8,606 nt of DNA from CAYXWH01 sp964468755 (GCA_964468755.1 CAYXWH010000062.1:1-8606), one strand, 5' to 3'. Numbered from the stretch's first letter, positions 1 to 6,027 are shown. A program made the numbers and translations. The notes: generated from the letters alone by a model not told the origin.

Positions 1-1
1 G

Positions 2-67
2 CCCCCCAAGTTCAAAGGGGAGATGGTCAGGTGCCCTCGCTGCGGGCGGGTCCATCCGACCAGATAG
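2..67 (+). CDS. C-terminal tail of an unidentified protein with a CPxCG zinc-ribbon pair (partial)
   Basis: Frame 2 is open from the left edge to a TAG at 65-67 and reads PPKFKGEMVRCPRCGRVHPTR. The CPRCGR pair is typical of one half of a zinc ribbon, so a second cysteine pair would be expected upstream, outside the window. Only 21 residues are visible and I do not recognise the family. The reading rests on the CxxCG motif and on the 172-base non-coding gap that follows, which fits the end of a transcription unit before lysA. It could still be a chance open frame. Confidence 0.45.
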   Translation, partial: PPKFKGEMVRCPRCGRVHPTR

Positions 68-149
68 TATTTGGGGTGGCCGGTCAGGCCGAAGTCTACC
101 GGCAATAAAAAATAAAATGAGGTAGCGTGCTCCTGGTAACGAGAAGCCG

Positions 150-175
150 GGAAGTTCCTTCCTTCGTCGTCTTTT
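150..175 (+). terminator. weak candidate terminator hairpin before lysA
   Basis: GGAAG (150-154) and CTTCC (158-162) form a perfect 5-bp stem with a 3-base loop, followed by a pyrimidine-rich stretch ending in CTTTT (171-175). It lies after the partial gene and before the lysA promoter, where a terminator would be expected. The stem is short and the T-tract is interrupted and distant, so this is only a weak candidate. Confidence 0.2.
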
Positions 176-183
176 CGCCTCAA

Positions 184-212
184 TTGACTTGACTCTCGGT
201 CGCTGCTAACAT
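184..212 (+). promoter_or_regulatory. sigma70-type promoter of the lysA-holB-ricT operon
   Basis: A -35 box TTGACT (184-189) and a -10 box TAACAT (207-212) are separated by exactly 17 bases. Transcription would start near 219, leaving a leader of about 20 bases before the lysA ATG at 240. That leader carries the Shine-Dalgarno sequence GAGGTGA (226-232), 7 bases before the start codon. With so short a leader there is no room for a riboswitch downstream of this start. A second TTGACT at 189-194 would leave only 12 bases to the -10 and is less likely to be used. Confidence 0.65.
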
Positions 213-239
213 TAATTGAATTGTTGAGGTGAAGCAGCC

Positions 240-1553
240 ATGACCAACGGAACCGATAAACTTACTCTTTTCCCGGTGACGGCCGAGGTGAATGCGGACG
301 GCCACCTGATTATCGGCGGCTGCGACTGTCCGGCGCTGGTAACGGAGTTTGGCACGCCCCTGTATGTCTTCGATGAGGCCGGTCTGCGGGGCAAGTGCGC
401 CGAGTTCAAGCGGGAATTCGGTCAGCGCTATCCCGACACCACCGTGGTCTATGCCAGTAAAGCCTTTATCAATAAGGCGCTGGCGCGCCTCATGGATGAA
501 GAAGGGCTGGGACTGGACGTGGTTTCCGGTGGCGAGATGGGCATCGCCCGCGCCGCCGGTTTCCCCATGGAAAAGGTGTACTTTCACGGCAATAACAAGT
601 CGGCTGAGGAGCTACGCCAGGCTCTGGAGTGGGGGGTGGGGCGCATCGTGGTGGATAATATTCACGAGCTGGATATGCTGGAAGAGATTGCCGGTGAGCG
701 AGGCAGCGTGGCTGACATCCTGCTGAGGTTGACGCCGGGTATCGACCCGCATACCCACCAGTACAATACCACCGGCACTATTGATAGTAAGTTTGGTTTT
801 ACCCTGTCGACATGGGAAAGGGCGGTGGTCAAGGCACTATCATCGCCGCACCTGAGTCTGCTTGGCTGGCACTTCCATCTCGGGTCGCTTATCTTCGAGA
901 TTGAGCCGTACCAGCAGGCTCTGGAAATCGTGCTCGATTTCGCTGCCGGTATGAAGCGAAAACATGGCTTTGAGCTAAAGGAGCTGGACATCGGCGGCGG
1001 CTTTGCCATTCAATATACCCTGGATAGTCCGTCCCCGCCGGTTGCCGCCTATGCCGAGGTGATAGCCCCGCTGCTCACCGGCCGGTGCCGTGAGCTGGGA
1101 TTGACACTACCGCGGCTTGTCATCGAGCCGGGGAGGTCGATAGTGGGGCGGTCGGGAATAGCCCTGTATACGGTCGGGGCGATGAAGGATATCCCGGGAG
1201 TCCGCGGTTACCTCTCCGTCGACGGCGGCATGGGCGATAATATCCGCCCCGCCCTGTACGGTGCCCGGCATGAAGCGGTGGTGGCTAACAAGATGCTGGC
1301 TGAGACAGCGGCAACGGTGACTATCGCCGGCAAGTACTGTGAGTCCGGCGACATACTGATTCGGGACATTGATTTACCGCTGGTCTCTGACGGTGACGTC
1401 ATTGCCGTAGCCGACTGCGGAGCTTATTGCCTGCCGATGGCGAGTAATTATAACGCTGCCTTCAAACCGGCGGTGGTGCTGGTGGGGGGAGGTAAAGCCC
1501 GCCTTATCCGCCGCCGAGAAACCGTTGACGACATTATCCGGTACGACGTGTAA
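240..1553 (+). CDS. lysA: Diaminopimelate decarboxylase (PLP-dependent, fold type III)
   Basis: LysA catalyses the last step of lysine synthesis in the cytoplasm, decarboxylating meso-diaminopimelate to L-lysine. The 437-residue length is normal for the family. The PLP lysine is K74 in YASKAF. HFHLGS lies at 211-216, the phosphate-binding GGG at 252-254, EPGR at 296-299, the active-site CESGD at 367-371 (catalytic C367), and the late PLP-contacting tyrosine in SNYN near 404. The usual HxGSQ reads HLGSL here, with Leu in place of Gln. The ATG at 240 is supported by GAGGTGA 7 bases upstream and by the N-terminus preceding the TIM-barrel domain in the usual way. It is the first gene of a likely operon, with holB starting 30 bases after its stop. 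Related ornithine/arginine decarboxylases share the fold, but CESGD and the overall pattern favour LysA. Confidence 0.95.
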   Translation: MTNGTDKLTLFPVTAEVNADGHLIIGGCDCPALVTEFGTPLYVFDEAGLRGKCAEFKREFGQRYPDTTVVYASKAFINKALARLMDEEGLGLDVVSGGEMGIARAAGFPMEKVYFHGNNKSAEELRQALEWGVGRIVVDNIHELDMLEEIAGERGSVADILLRLTPGIDPHTHQYNTTGTIDSKFGFTLSTWERAVVKALSSPHLSLLGWHFHLGSLIFEIEPYQQALEIVLDFAAGMKRKHGFELKELDIGGGFAIQYTLDSPSPPVAAYAEVIAPLLTGRCRELGLTLPRLVIEPGRSIVGRSGIALYTVGAMKDIPGVRGYLSVDGGMGDNIRPALYGARHEAVVANKMLAETAATVTIAGKYCESGDILIRDIDLPLVSDGDVIAVADCGAYCLPMASNYNAAFKPAVVLVGGGKARLIRRRETVDDIIRYDV

Positions 1554-1572
1554 TCGTTGACCGGTATACTAT

Positions 1573-1576
1573 GGAG
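1573..1576 (+). promoter_or_regulatory. Shine-Dalgarno that fixes the holB start at GTG 1584
   Basis: GGAG lies 7 bases before GTG 1584-1586. The same frame is open from a TTG at 1557, which would add nine residues (TGILWRCYV after the initiator) that do not resemble the family. Clamp-loader delta' proteins normally begin just before the W-x-x-(V/I)-GQ motif, so the GTG is the better start. Confidence 0.6.
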
Positions 1577-1583
1577 ATGCTAC

Positions 1584-2624
1584 GTGTGGCAAATAGTAGG
1601 ACAGGACCGGGTTGTCTCCCGGCTCCAGCGCAGTCTGGCGACAGGCTCGCTGGCACATGCCTATCTCTTGGTGGGCCCCTGCCATGTCGGCAAGATGACG
1701 CTCGCCCTCAATCTGGCTCAGGCGCTGAACTGCCCGTCTGGTGAGCCTCCTTGCGGCGAGTGTGTATCCTGCCGGAAGATAGCTTCGCTGACCCATCCTG
1801 ACGTGCAGGTTATCGGCTTGATACAGGATGAAGCTTCATCAGAAGCCAAGGAAGCCAAGCTCATCAGTACCGGACAGATTGAGCAGATGCAGCATTCCGC
1901 CAGCCTGCCTCCCTTTGAAGGCGAGTGCAAGGTATTTATTATTGACGGGGCGGAGTTGTTATCTATCGAAGCGGCCAACCGCCTGCTGAAGACCCTGGAG
2001 GAACCGGTTGGCCGGGTAATGTTTATCCTGCTGACCATCAATGACCGCCTCCTGCCGGCAACGGTGGTTTCCCGCTGTCAGCGGCTGGAAATGGTTCCGG
2101 TGTCTCCGGCGGAAATCGAGGCTGCCCTGACCGAACGAGGGGTTGAGCAGCCGCGAGCCGGTCTCCTGGCCCGGCTTTCACATGGGTGTCCGGGGTGGGC
2201 ACTAACCGCCAGTTCCGATGAAAGCGTGTTGCCAAAGCGTGATGAATCTATCGAGCGATTGGGGCAACTCATGGCTGCCGATACTGAAAAACGGTTCGAC
2301 TATGTTGCCCGGCTGGCGAATCAGTTCAGTCAGGACCGGAGTGCCGTTTACGAGGAGCTTGACCTGTGGCTTGACTACTGGCGGGACTTGATGTTGGTTA
2401 AGCTGGACTGCGGTGATATAATTAGTAACGTGGACCGGTTGGATACCCTCACCGGAATAGCGGAGGGCTATCCGCTGGCACAGATAAAGGCGTTTATCGA
2501 TGGCATCCGCGCCGCTGGCAGGCAGCTCCGGCAGAATGTGAATCCGAGGTTGGCGCTGGAGGTGTTGATGCTCGATATGCCTGGAAAGGGGAGCGGTAGT
2601 GCGGAACATTCCGCTGCCAGATAA
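1584..2624 (+). CDS. holB: DNA polymerase III delta' subunit (clamp loader)
   Basis: This is an AAA+ clamp-loader subunit that, with DnaX and delta, opens the sliding clamp and places it on primed DNA. From the GTG start it is 346 residues and begins MWQIVGQDRVV, the typical opening. The P-loop region is GPCHVGKM at 31-38, followed by a four-cysteine zinc module (C50, C57, C60, C63), a Walker B-like IDGAE at 120-124, the conserved NRLLKTLEEP at 132-141, and SRCQ at 163-166. The P-loop Ser/Thr is Met38 and the Walker B acid pair is not intact, which fits a non-hydrolysing delta' rather than an active DnaX ATPase. A short DnaX-like protein is the alternative, but the length and degenerate ATP site argue against it. 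It follows lysA by 30 bases and precedes ricT by 9, so the three are probably co-transcribed. Confidence 0.9.
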   Translation: MWQIVGQDRVVSRLQRSLATGSLAHAYLLVGPCHVGKMTLALNLAQALNCPSGEPPCGECVSCRKIASLTHPDVQVIGLIQDEASSEAKEAKLISTGQIEQMQHSASLPPFEGECKVFIIDGAELLSIEAANRLLKTLEEPVGRVMFILLTINDRLLPATVVSRCQRLEMVPVSPAEIEAALTERGVEQPRAGLLARLSHGCPGWALTASSDESVLPKRDESIERLGQLMAADTEKRFDYVARLANQFSQDRSAVYEELDLWLDYWRDLMLVKLDCGDIISNVDRLDTLTGIAEGYPLAQIKAFIDGIRAAGRQLRQNVNPRLALEVLMLDMPGKGSGSAEHSAAR

Positions 2625-2633
2625 CGATAGATT

Positions 2634-3446
2634 ATGGCTGATATTGTCGGTGTGCGTTTTAGAAAAGCGGGCAAGGTGTACTATTTTGACCCGTCCGGTA
2701 TTGAACTTGAGGTGAATGACTCGGTGGTCGTTAAGACCAGCCGGGGTCTGGAGATGGGGCAGGTGGTCATTGCTCCCGGTCAGGTAGCCGCCAGTGAATT
2801 GTCCGAGCAGCTGCAACCGGTGGTGCGTAAAGCGGAGACGGAGGATATTGATCGTATCCGGGAGCTTGAGGGCAAGGCGGAAGAGGCGCTCGGCGAATGT
2901 GGCCAGCTCGTTGAAGAGCTTCAGCTACCCATGAAGCTGCTGACTGCCGAATACAACCTCGAGGGGAACCGGATTACTATTTTGTTCAGTGCCGAGGAGA
3001 GGGTTGACTTTCGTGAACTGGTGCGAAAGTTGACCGGCAAGCTCAAGGTACGGGTGGAATTGCGTCAGGTAGGCTCCCGGGATGAAGCCAAGCTGATTGG
3101 CGGCTTTGGTCGGTGTGGTCGTCCCCTGTGCTGCATGAGTTACCTGAGCGAATTTGCCCCGGTTTCCATCCGCATGGCCAAGGAGCAGGAACTCCCGCTC
3201 AATCCGATGAAGATTTCCGGTATTTGCGGTCGATTGATGTGCTGCCTGGGCTACGAGAGCGAGAACTACCGGGAAATGAAGAGCAAGATGCCCCGGGTAG
3301 GCCAGCAGGTTTCCACGCCATCGGGAATGGCGACCGTGGCCGGCGGTAACCCGCTCAAGGAGACGGTAATGGTTGAACTGGAGAGTGGCGCCACGGTAGA
3401 ATATCCACTCAGTGAGGTCTCCAAACCCAAGAGTGCCGCCCGGTGA
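2634..3446 (+). CDS. ricT: PSP1-domain protein RicT/YaaT
   Basis: The 270-residue protein opens with a PSP1-type beta domain (MADIVGVRFRKAGKVYYFDP) containing GLEMGQVV near 38-45. Its core carries the family's cysteine signature: C161, C166 and C167 in GRCGRPLCCMSYL, then C198, C203 and C204 in GICGRLMCCLGYE. In Bacillus, RicT works with RicA and RicF in an Fe-S-containing complex that affects RNase Y processing and phosphorelay signalling. In Chloroflexota the role is not established and no ricA or ricF is visible here. The cysteines presumably bind an Fe-S cluster (inference). The ATG at 2634 has only a weak upstream purine run, and translation is probably coupled to holB, whose stop lies 9 bases before. 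Linkage of holB to this gene also occurs in Firmicutes. It ends 3 bases from the stop of the opposing HNH gene. Confidence 0.9.
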   Translation: MADIVGVRFRKAGKVYYFDPSGIELEVNDSVVVKTSRGLEMGQVVIAPGQVAASELSEQLQPVVRKAETEDIDRIRELEGKAEEALGECGQLVEELQLPMKLLTAEYNLEGNRITILFSAEERVDFRELVRKLTGKLKVRVELRQVGSRDEAKLIGGFGRCGRPLCCMSYLSEFAPVSIRMAKEQELPLNPMKISGICGRLMCCLGYESENYREMKSKMPRVGQQVSTPSGMATVAGGNPLKETVMVELESGATVEYPLSEVSKPKSAAR

Positions 3447-3449
3447 GGC

Positions 3450-3962
3450 TTACGCTGACCGGGGCAGGTACTTGTGCCACTGCTGCTGGGTTTCCAGGTA
3501 GTGGTAGGGAATGTTGAACAGGGGGTTGCCGCCGGGGGCAGCGGGCTGGCGGAATAATTTCATGCCCGCTTCCTGAGGGGTCCTCCCCGCCTTGCGTCGA
3601 TTACAGGCAGTGCAGGCGCTGACCACGTTTTCCCAGGTGTGTTGACCACCGCGGTAGCGGGGCATGACATGGTCCAGGGTAAGCTGACGGGTCTGTTTGC
3701 CGCAATACTGGCAGGTATACCGGTCCCGATTGAAAATCTCAAAGCGGGTCATCTTTCTTTGTCGGTGGGGTCGCTTGATGAAGTAGTCCAGTCGGATGAC
3801 TGACGGTAACGGGAAGGTTTCTCTGGCGGAGTGAATGAAGCCGACACCATTCTCCAGCATCTGCGCCTTGCCCTGGAAGATAAGCACTACGGCACGGCGA
3901 GCGCGGCAAATGGCAAGCGGCTCGTAGCCCTGGTTCAGTACTAAGACGGGGTAATTAACCAT
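3450..3962 (-). CDS. HNH endonuclease-family protein with zinc finger
   Basis: The 170-residue protein has two parts. The N-terminal segment (PVLVLNQGYEPLAICRARRA, residues 5-24) is the opening usually seen in a widespread chromosomal HNH family. The C-terminal HNH/McrA-like nuclease carries C84/C87 (CQYC) and C117/C120 (CTAC) as the zinc knuckle, L96-D97-H98 with the general-base histidine, EN at 111-112, and NRRK at 121-124. All catalytic-type residues look intact. The family is common as a stand-alone gene in Chloroflexota, Actinobacteria and Cyanobacteria, and its cellular role is poorly defined; DNA nicking or cleavage is inferred from the fold. It has its own promoter (3993-4021), converges on ricT, and has no partner gene such as a methylase or terminase beside it. 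ATG 3962 has only a weak Shine-Dalgarno. Confidence 0.88.
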   Translation of the reverse strand: MVNYPVLVLNQGYEPLAICRARRAVVLIFQGKAQMLENGVGFIHSARETFPLPSVIRLDYFIKRPHRQRKMTRFEIFNRDRYTCQYCGKQTRQLTLDHVMPRYRGGQHTWENVVSACTACNRRKAGRTPQEAGMKLFRQPAAPGGNPLFNIPYHYLETQQQWHKYLPRSA

Positions 3963-3992
3963 ATCCAGTCTTCACGCAACACGAACTGCTTC

Positions 3993-4021
3993 ATTTTACT
4001 CTCTCACTTCAGGCGATGCAA
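3993..4021 (-). promoter_or_regulatory. promoter of the HNH gene
   Basis: On the minus strand the -35 box TTGCAT (4021-4016) and the -10 box TAAAAT (3998-3993) are 17 bases apart. The predicted start is near 3986, giving a leader of about 24 bases before ATG 3962. It is divergent to, and separate from, the Trm112-like gene's promoter in the same intergenic space. Confidence 0.6.
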
Positions 4022-4055
4022 GTTGTTATGACCGCCAAACAATAATGGTAAATCG

Positions 4056-4064
4056 TGCTATAAT
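4056..4064 (+). promoter_or_regulatory. extended -10 promoter (TGcTATAAT) at the start codon of the Trm112-like gene
   Basis: TG (4056-4057), one base, then a perfect TATAAT (4059-4064) make a consensus extended -10. No good -35 is seen 17 bases upstream, which is usual when the -10 is extended. The expected transcription start is about 7 bases after the -10, at 4071-4072, which is the A of the ATG. The transcript would therefore have essentially no 5' leader. Confidence 0.6.
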
Positions 4065-4071
4065 CATAACT

Positions 4072-4254
4072 ATGAAGAAAGAGCTGATGGATATCCTGGT
4101 CTGTCCGGTATGCAAGGGCAAGCTGGAACTTGCCGTGGTTGAGGAGAATGAGGCGGAGGTGGTGAAGGGCACCCTCTTCTGTCCCGCCTGTAATGTCAGC
4201 TATCCCATCACGGACACCATCCCCAATCTGCTGCCGCCAGAGTCGAAACCCTAG
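4072..4254 (+). CDS. Trm112/YcaR-like small zinc protein, probably leaderless
   Basis: This 60-residue protein begins MKKELMDILVCPVC and carries two cysteine pairs, C11/C14 (CPVC) and C37/C40 (CPAC), then SYPITDTIPNLLP. That is the Trm112 (UPF0434/YcaR) pattern. Eukaryotic Trm112 and some prokaryotic homologues activate partner methyltransferases; for most bacterial members the partner is unknown, and none is adjacent here. An in-frame ATG at 4045 would add nine residues (MVNRAIIIT), but it lies upstream of the promoter's -10 and has no Shine-Dalgarno, while the family normally starts at about the ATG chosen. No Shine-Dalgarno precedes 4072 either, which fits leaderless initiation. Its TAG overlaps the stop codon of the opposing PTPS gene. 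Confidence 0.85.
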   Translation: MKKELMDILVCPVCKGKLELAVVEENEAEVVKGTLFCPACNVSYPITDTIPNLLPPESKP

Positions 4255-4622
4255 TCAGGCTGATAAGTTATCCAGGTGGTGGGAGACTCCCCGACCTCAA
4301 TAGCCGTGAGCGAGACCGGCGCCCCGGCCAGTTTTGGCTGGAGCGCGGCAAAGATAGTGGCGGCAATATTCTCGGAAGAGGGGTTTATCCGGTCAAACGG
4401 CGGCACCTCGTTGAGGCAGGTGTGGTCGAAACGGGCCAGGACGTCATCCATGTGCCGCTTGAGCTCGGTAAAGTCATAAGCCAGGCCGATGTCATCAAGC
4501 TCAGCAGCGCGTACCGTGGCTACCACCTTGAAGCGGTGGCCATGCAGTGCCTCGCATCGGCCTTTATAGCCCCGCAGGAAGTGGGCGGCATCAAAGTGCC
4601 TCTCAACCGATATCTGATACAT
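4251..4622 (-). CDS. 6-pyruvoyltetrahydropterin synthase paralogue, PTPS-III type (FolB bypass)
   Basis: The 123-residue T-fold protein has the zinc histidines H14 (FDAAHF), H27 and H29 (HGH), the catalytic-site C23, D66-H67, the substrate-pocket PSSEN at 81-85, and E109. The key feature is CEALHGH at 23-29, where a Glu sits next to the catalytic Cys. Published work on bacterial PTPS paralogues found that members in which Glu replaces or accompanies this Cys (PTPS-III) can replace dihydroneopterin aldolase, converting dihydroneopterin triphosphate to 6-hydroxymethyl-dihydropterin, and Chloroflexi was among the folB-lacking phyla. Being 10 bases downstream of folK supports that role. The main alternative is QueD, which makes 6-carboxytetrahydropterin for queuosine; homology alone would suggest that name, but no queuosine gene is near. 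The start is ATG 4622 with a GAGAG upstream. Confidence 0.85.
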   Translation of the reverse strand: MYQISVERHFDAAHFLRGYKGRCEALHGHRFKVVATVRAAELDDIGLAYDFTELKRHMDDVLARFDHTCLNEVPPFDRINPSSENIAATIFAALQPKLAGAPVSLTAIEVGESPTTWITYQPD

Positions 4623-4632
4623 GGTTCTGCTC

Positions 4633-5124
4633 TCAGGCGTTTTCCAGCGGGAAGACGCCCTGTTCTTCTTTGATGTCCTCCAGGAGTTCTCTGAACGAGC
4701 GGCCGCTTACGGGGTGAGTTATTTCGGGAGCGATTTCCGCCAGGGGCACCAGCACGAAGCGCCTCTCCGCCATCCTGGGGTGCGGTATCACCAGCTGGGG
4801 AGTGTCTACTACCTGCGCCCCGTACAGGAGAATATCAATGTCAATGGGGCGGGGAGCATTGGTCCTTCCCGTTCTGCCCAGCTTGCTTTCAATCCCTTTA
4901 GCCAGCGCCAGAAGCCCTTCAGGTGCCAGCCGGGTGAAGCCCTGGCAGACCATATTGAGGAAGCGGGGCTGGTCGGCATTGCCGATGGGGTCGGTTTCGT
5001 AAATGGTTGAAGTGCTGCCCATCCGCAGCCGCTGCGATAACAGGTCGACCGCCTTTTCCAGATATACCAGGCGGTTGCCCATATTGGAGCCGAGTCCGAG
5101 ATATATTTCCACTGGTTCAGTCAC
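4633..5124 (-). CDS. folK: 2-amino-4-hydroxy-6-hydroxymethyldihydropteridine pyrophosphokinase (HPPK)
   Basis: FolK transfers pyrophosphate from ATP to 6-hydroxymethyl-dihydropterin, preparing it for FolP. The 163-residue length is normal. Visible motifs are LGLGSNMGNR (9-18), YETDPIG (42-48), QPRFLN (52-57), RPIDIDILLY (92-101) with the two Mg-binding aspartates D95 and D97, and IPHPRMAERRFVLVPL (113-128). The GTG start at 5124 is chosen because AGGGGG lies 7 bases upstream. A second in-frame GTG at 5112 would give MEIYLGLGSN but lacks such a site at the right distance. The start overlaps the end of folP by 8 bases, so translation of the two is probably coupled. The next gene, encoding the enzyme that should supply its substrate, begins 10 bases after the stop. 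Confidence 0.95.
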   Translation of the reverse strand: MTEPVEIYLGLGSNMGNRLVYLEKAVDLLSQRLRMGSTSTIYETDPIGNADQPRFLNMVCQGFTRLAPEGLLALAKGIESKLGRTGRTNAPRPIDIDILLYGAQVVDTPQLVIPHPRMAERRFVLVPLAEIAPEITHPVSGRSFRELLEDIKEEQGVFPLENA

Positions 5125-5980
5125 TGATTTTCCCCCTTCTTATTATAGCGTCGCTCATCCGGCAGACGCGCACCATCTCCTTCACATCGTGTACCCGTAC
5201 CATGTCGGCACCATTGGCAATGCCGATGGCTACAGTGGCGGCAGTGCCTTCCACCCGCTGCTCCGGGGGCAGGTCCAGGACCAGCCCGATCATCGATTTG
5301 CGTGACGTGCCCAGCAGGATGGGCTTGCCCAGGCGTTTCAGCTCAGCCAGACGATTCACGATTTCCAGGTTTTGCTCCAGGCTTTTCCCGAAACCAGTGC
5401 CCGGGTCAACGATAATGTTCTCCTCAGGCACCCCGGCTTCCCTGGCGAGACTGATACTTCTCTCCAGGTCGGAAATAACCCTGGCCATAATGCCGGTGTG
5501 GGGCGGAGCATCCCGCTGGTTGCCCATCAGGATAATGGGCACGCCGGTCTCGGCGGCAACCCGGGCGATTCCGGGGTCTCGCTTCAGTCCCCAGATATCG
5601 TTAATCATGCTGGCGCCAGCAGTTACGGCCCGGCTGGCCACCGCTGACTTATAGGTGTCAATGCTAATCGGGACCGTTATCTCATTGACCAGTCGTTCAA
5701 TCGCCGGTATCACCAGTTCCAGTTCGGCGTCGGTATCATCGATAGCCCGTGGATCGATGCCGGGACGGGTGGACTCACCACCGACATCGATAATATCCGC
5801 CCCGTCGGCAATAAAACGCTGCGCCTGAGCCACTACCGCCTCGATATCATTACCCAGCCCGTCGCCGGAGAACGAGTCCGGGCTGAGGTTGCAGACCCCC
5901 ATGACATAGGTGCGCTCTCCCCAGCGGAACTCGGTAGTACCGCAGCGGGTGGGCGCCGGAACCGGTTGACTCTTTAACAA
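5117..5980 (-). CDS. folP: Dihydropteroate synthase
   Basis: FolP condenses 6-hydroxymethyl-dihydropterin pyrophosphate with p-aminobenzoate, giving dihydropteroate; it is the sulfonamide target. The 287-residue TIM barrel shows MGVCNLSPDSFSGDG (27-41, N31), DIIDVGGESTRPG (62-74, the p-aminobenzoate loop), ISIDTYKS (106-112 with D108), INDIWG (126-131), DPGTGFGK (192-199), LLGTSRKS (222-229, K228) and RVHDV (262-266). The usual LMH of strand five reads LMGN (151-154), and MGVCNLSPDS departs slightly from the common MGxLNxTPDS. The start appears to be TTG 5980: the frame upstream is closed by a TGA with no ATG or GTG between, and the first internal ATG (M27) is inside the catalytic core. There is no strong Shine-Dalgarno. 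It is first in the folP-folK-PTPS operon. Confidence 0.94.
   Translation of the reverse strand: MLKSQPVPAPTRCGTTEFRWGERTYVMGVCNLSPDSFSGDGLGNDIEAVVAQAQRFIADGADIIDVGGESTRPGIDPRAIDDTDAELELVIPAIERLVNEITVPISIDTYKSAVASRAVTAGASMINDIWGLKRDPGIARVAAETGVPIILMGNQRDAPPHTGIMARVISDLERSISLAREAGVPEENIIVDPGTGFGKSLEQNLEIVNRLAELKRLGKPILLGTSRKSMIGLVLDLPPEQRVEGTAATVAIGIANGADMVRVHDVKEMVRVCRMSDAIIRRGKISD
5132..5137 (-). promoter_or_regulatory. strong Shine-Dalgarno of folK inside the folP coding end
   Basis: On the minus strand AGGGGG lies within the last codons of folP, 7 bases before the folK GTG at 5124. It decides the GTG at 5124 over the one at 5112 and suggests that folK is re-initiated by ribosomes finishing folP. 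Confidence 0.6.
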
Positions 5981-6027
5981 TAGGGCACCACCAGCGTAAT
6001 GTCGTATGGTTGGAAAATTCCGCCTTC

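Noticed and set aside
79..103. Inverted repeat GCCGGT/ACCGGC with a 13-base loop followed by an A-rich run.
   Set aside because: A plus-strand terminator needs T rather than A after the stem, the loop is large and the stem short; probably chance.
68..239. Possible lysine riboswitch or T-box leader for lysA.
   Set aside because: The likely transcription start near 219 leaves about 20 bases of leader, and I see no conserved lysine-riboswitch or T-box elements in the upstream region.
2202..2816. A 204-codon minus-strand frame across the holB-ricT junction.
   Set aside because: It overlaps two well-supported genes, has no family resemblance and no suitable initiation signals.
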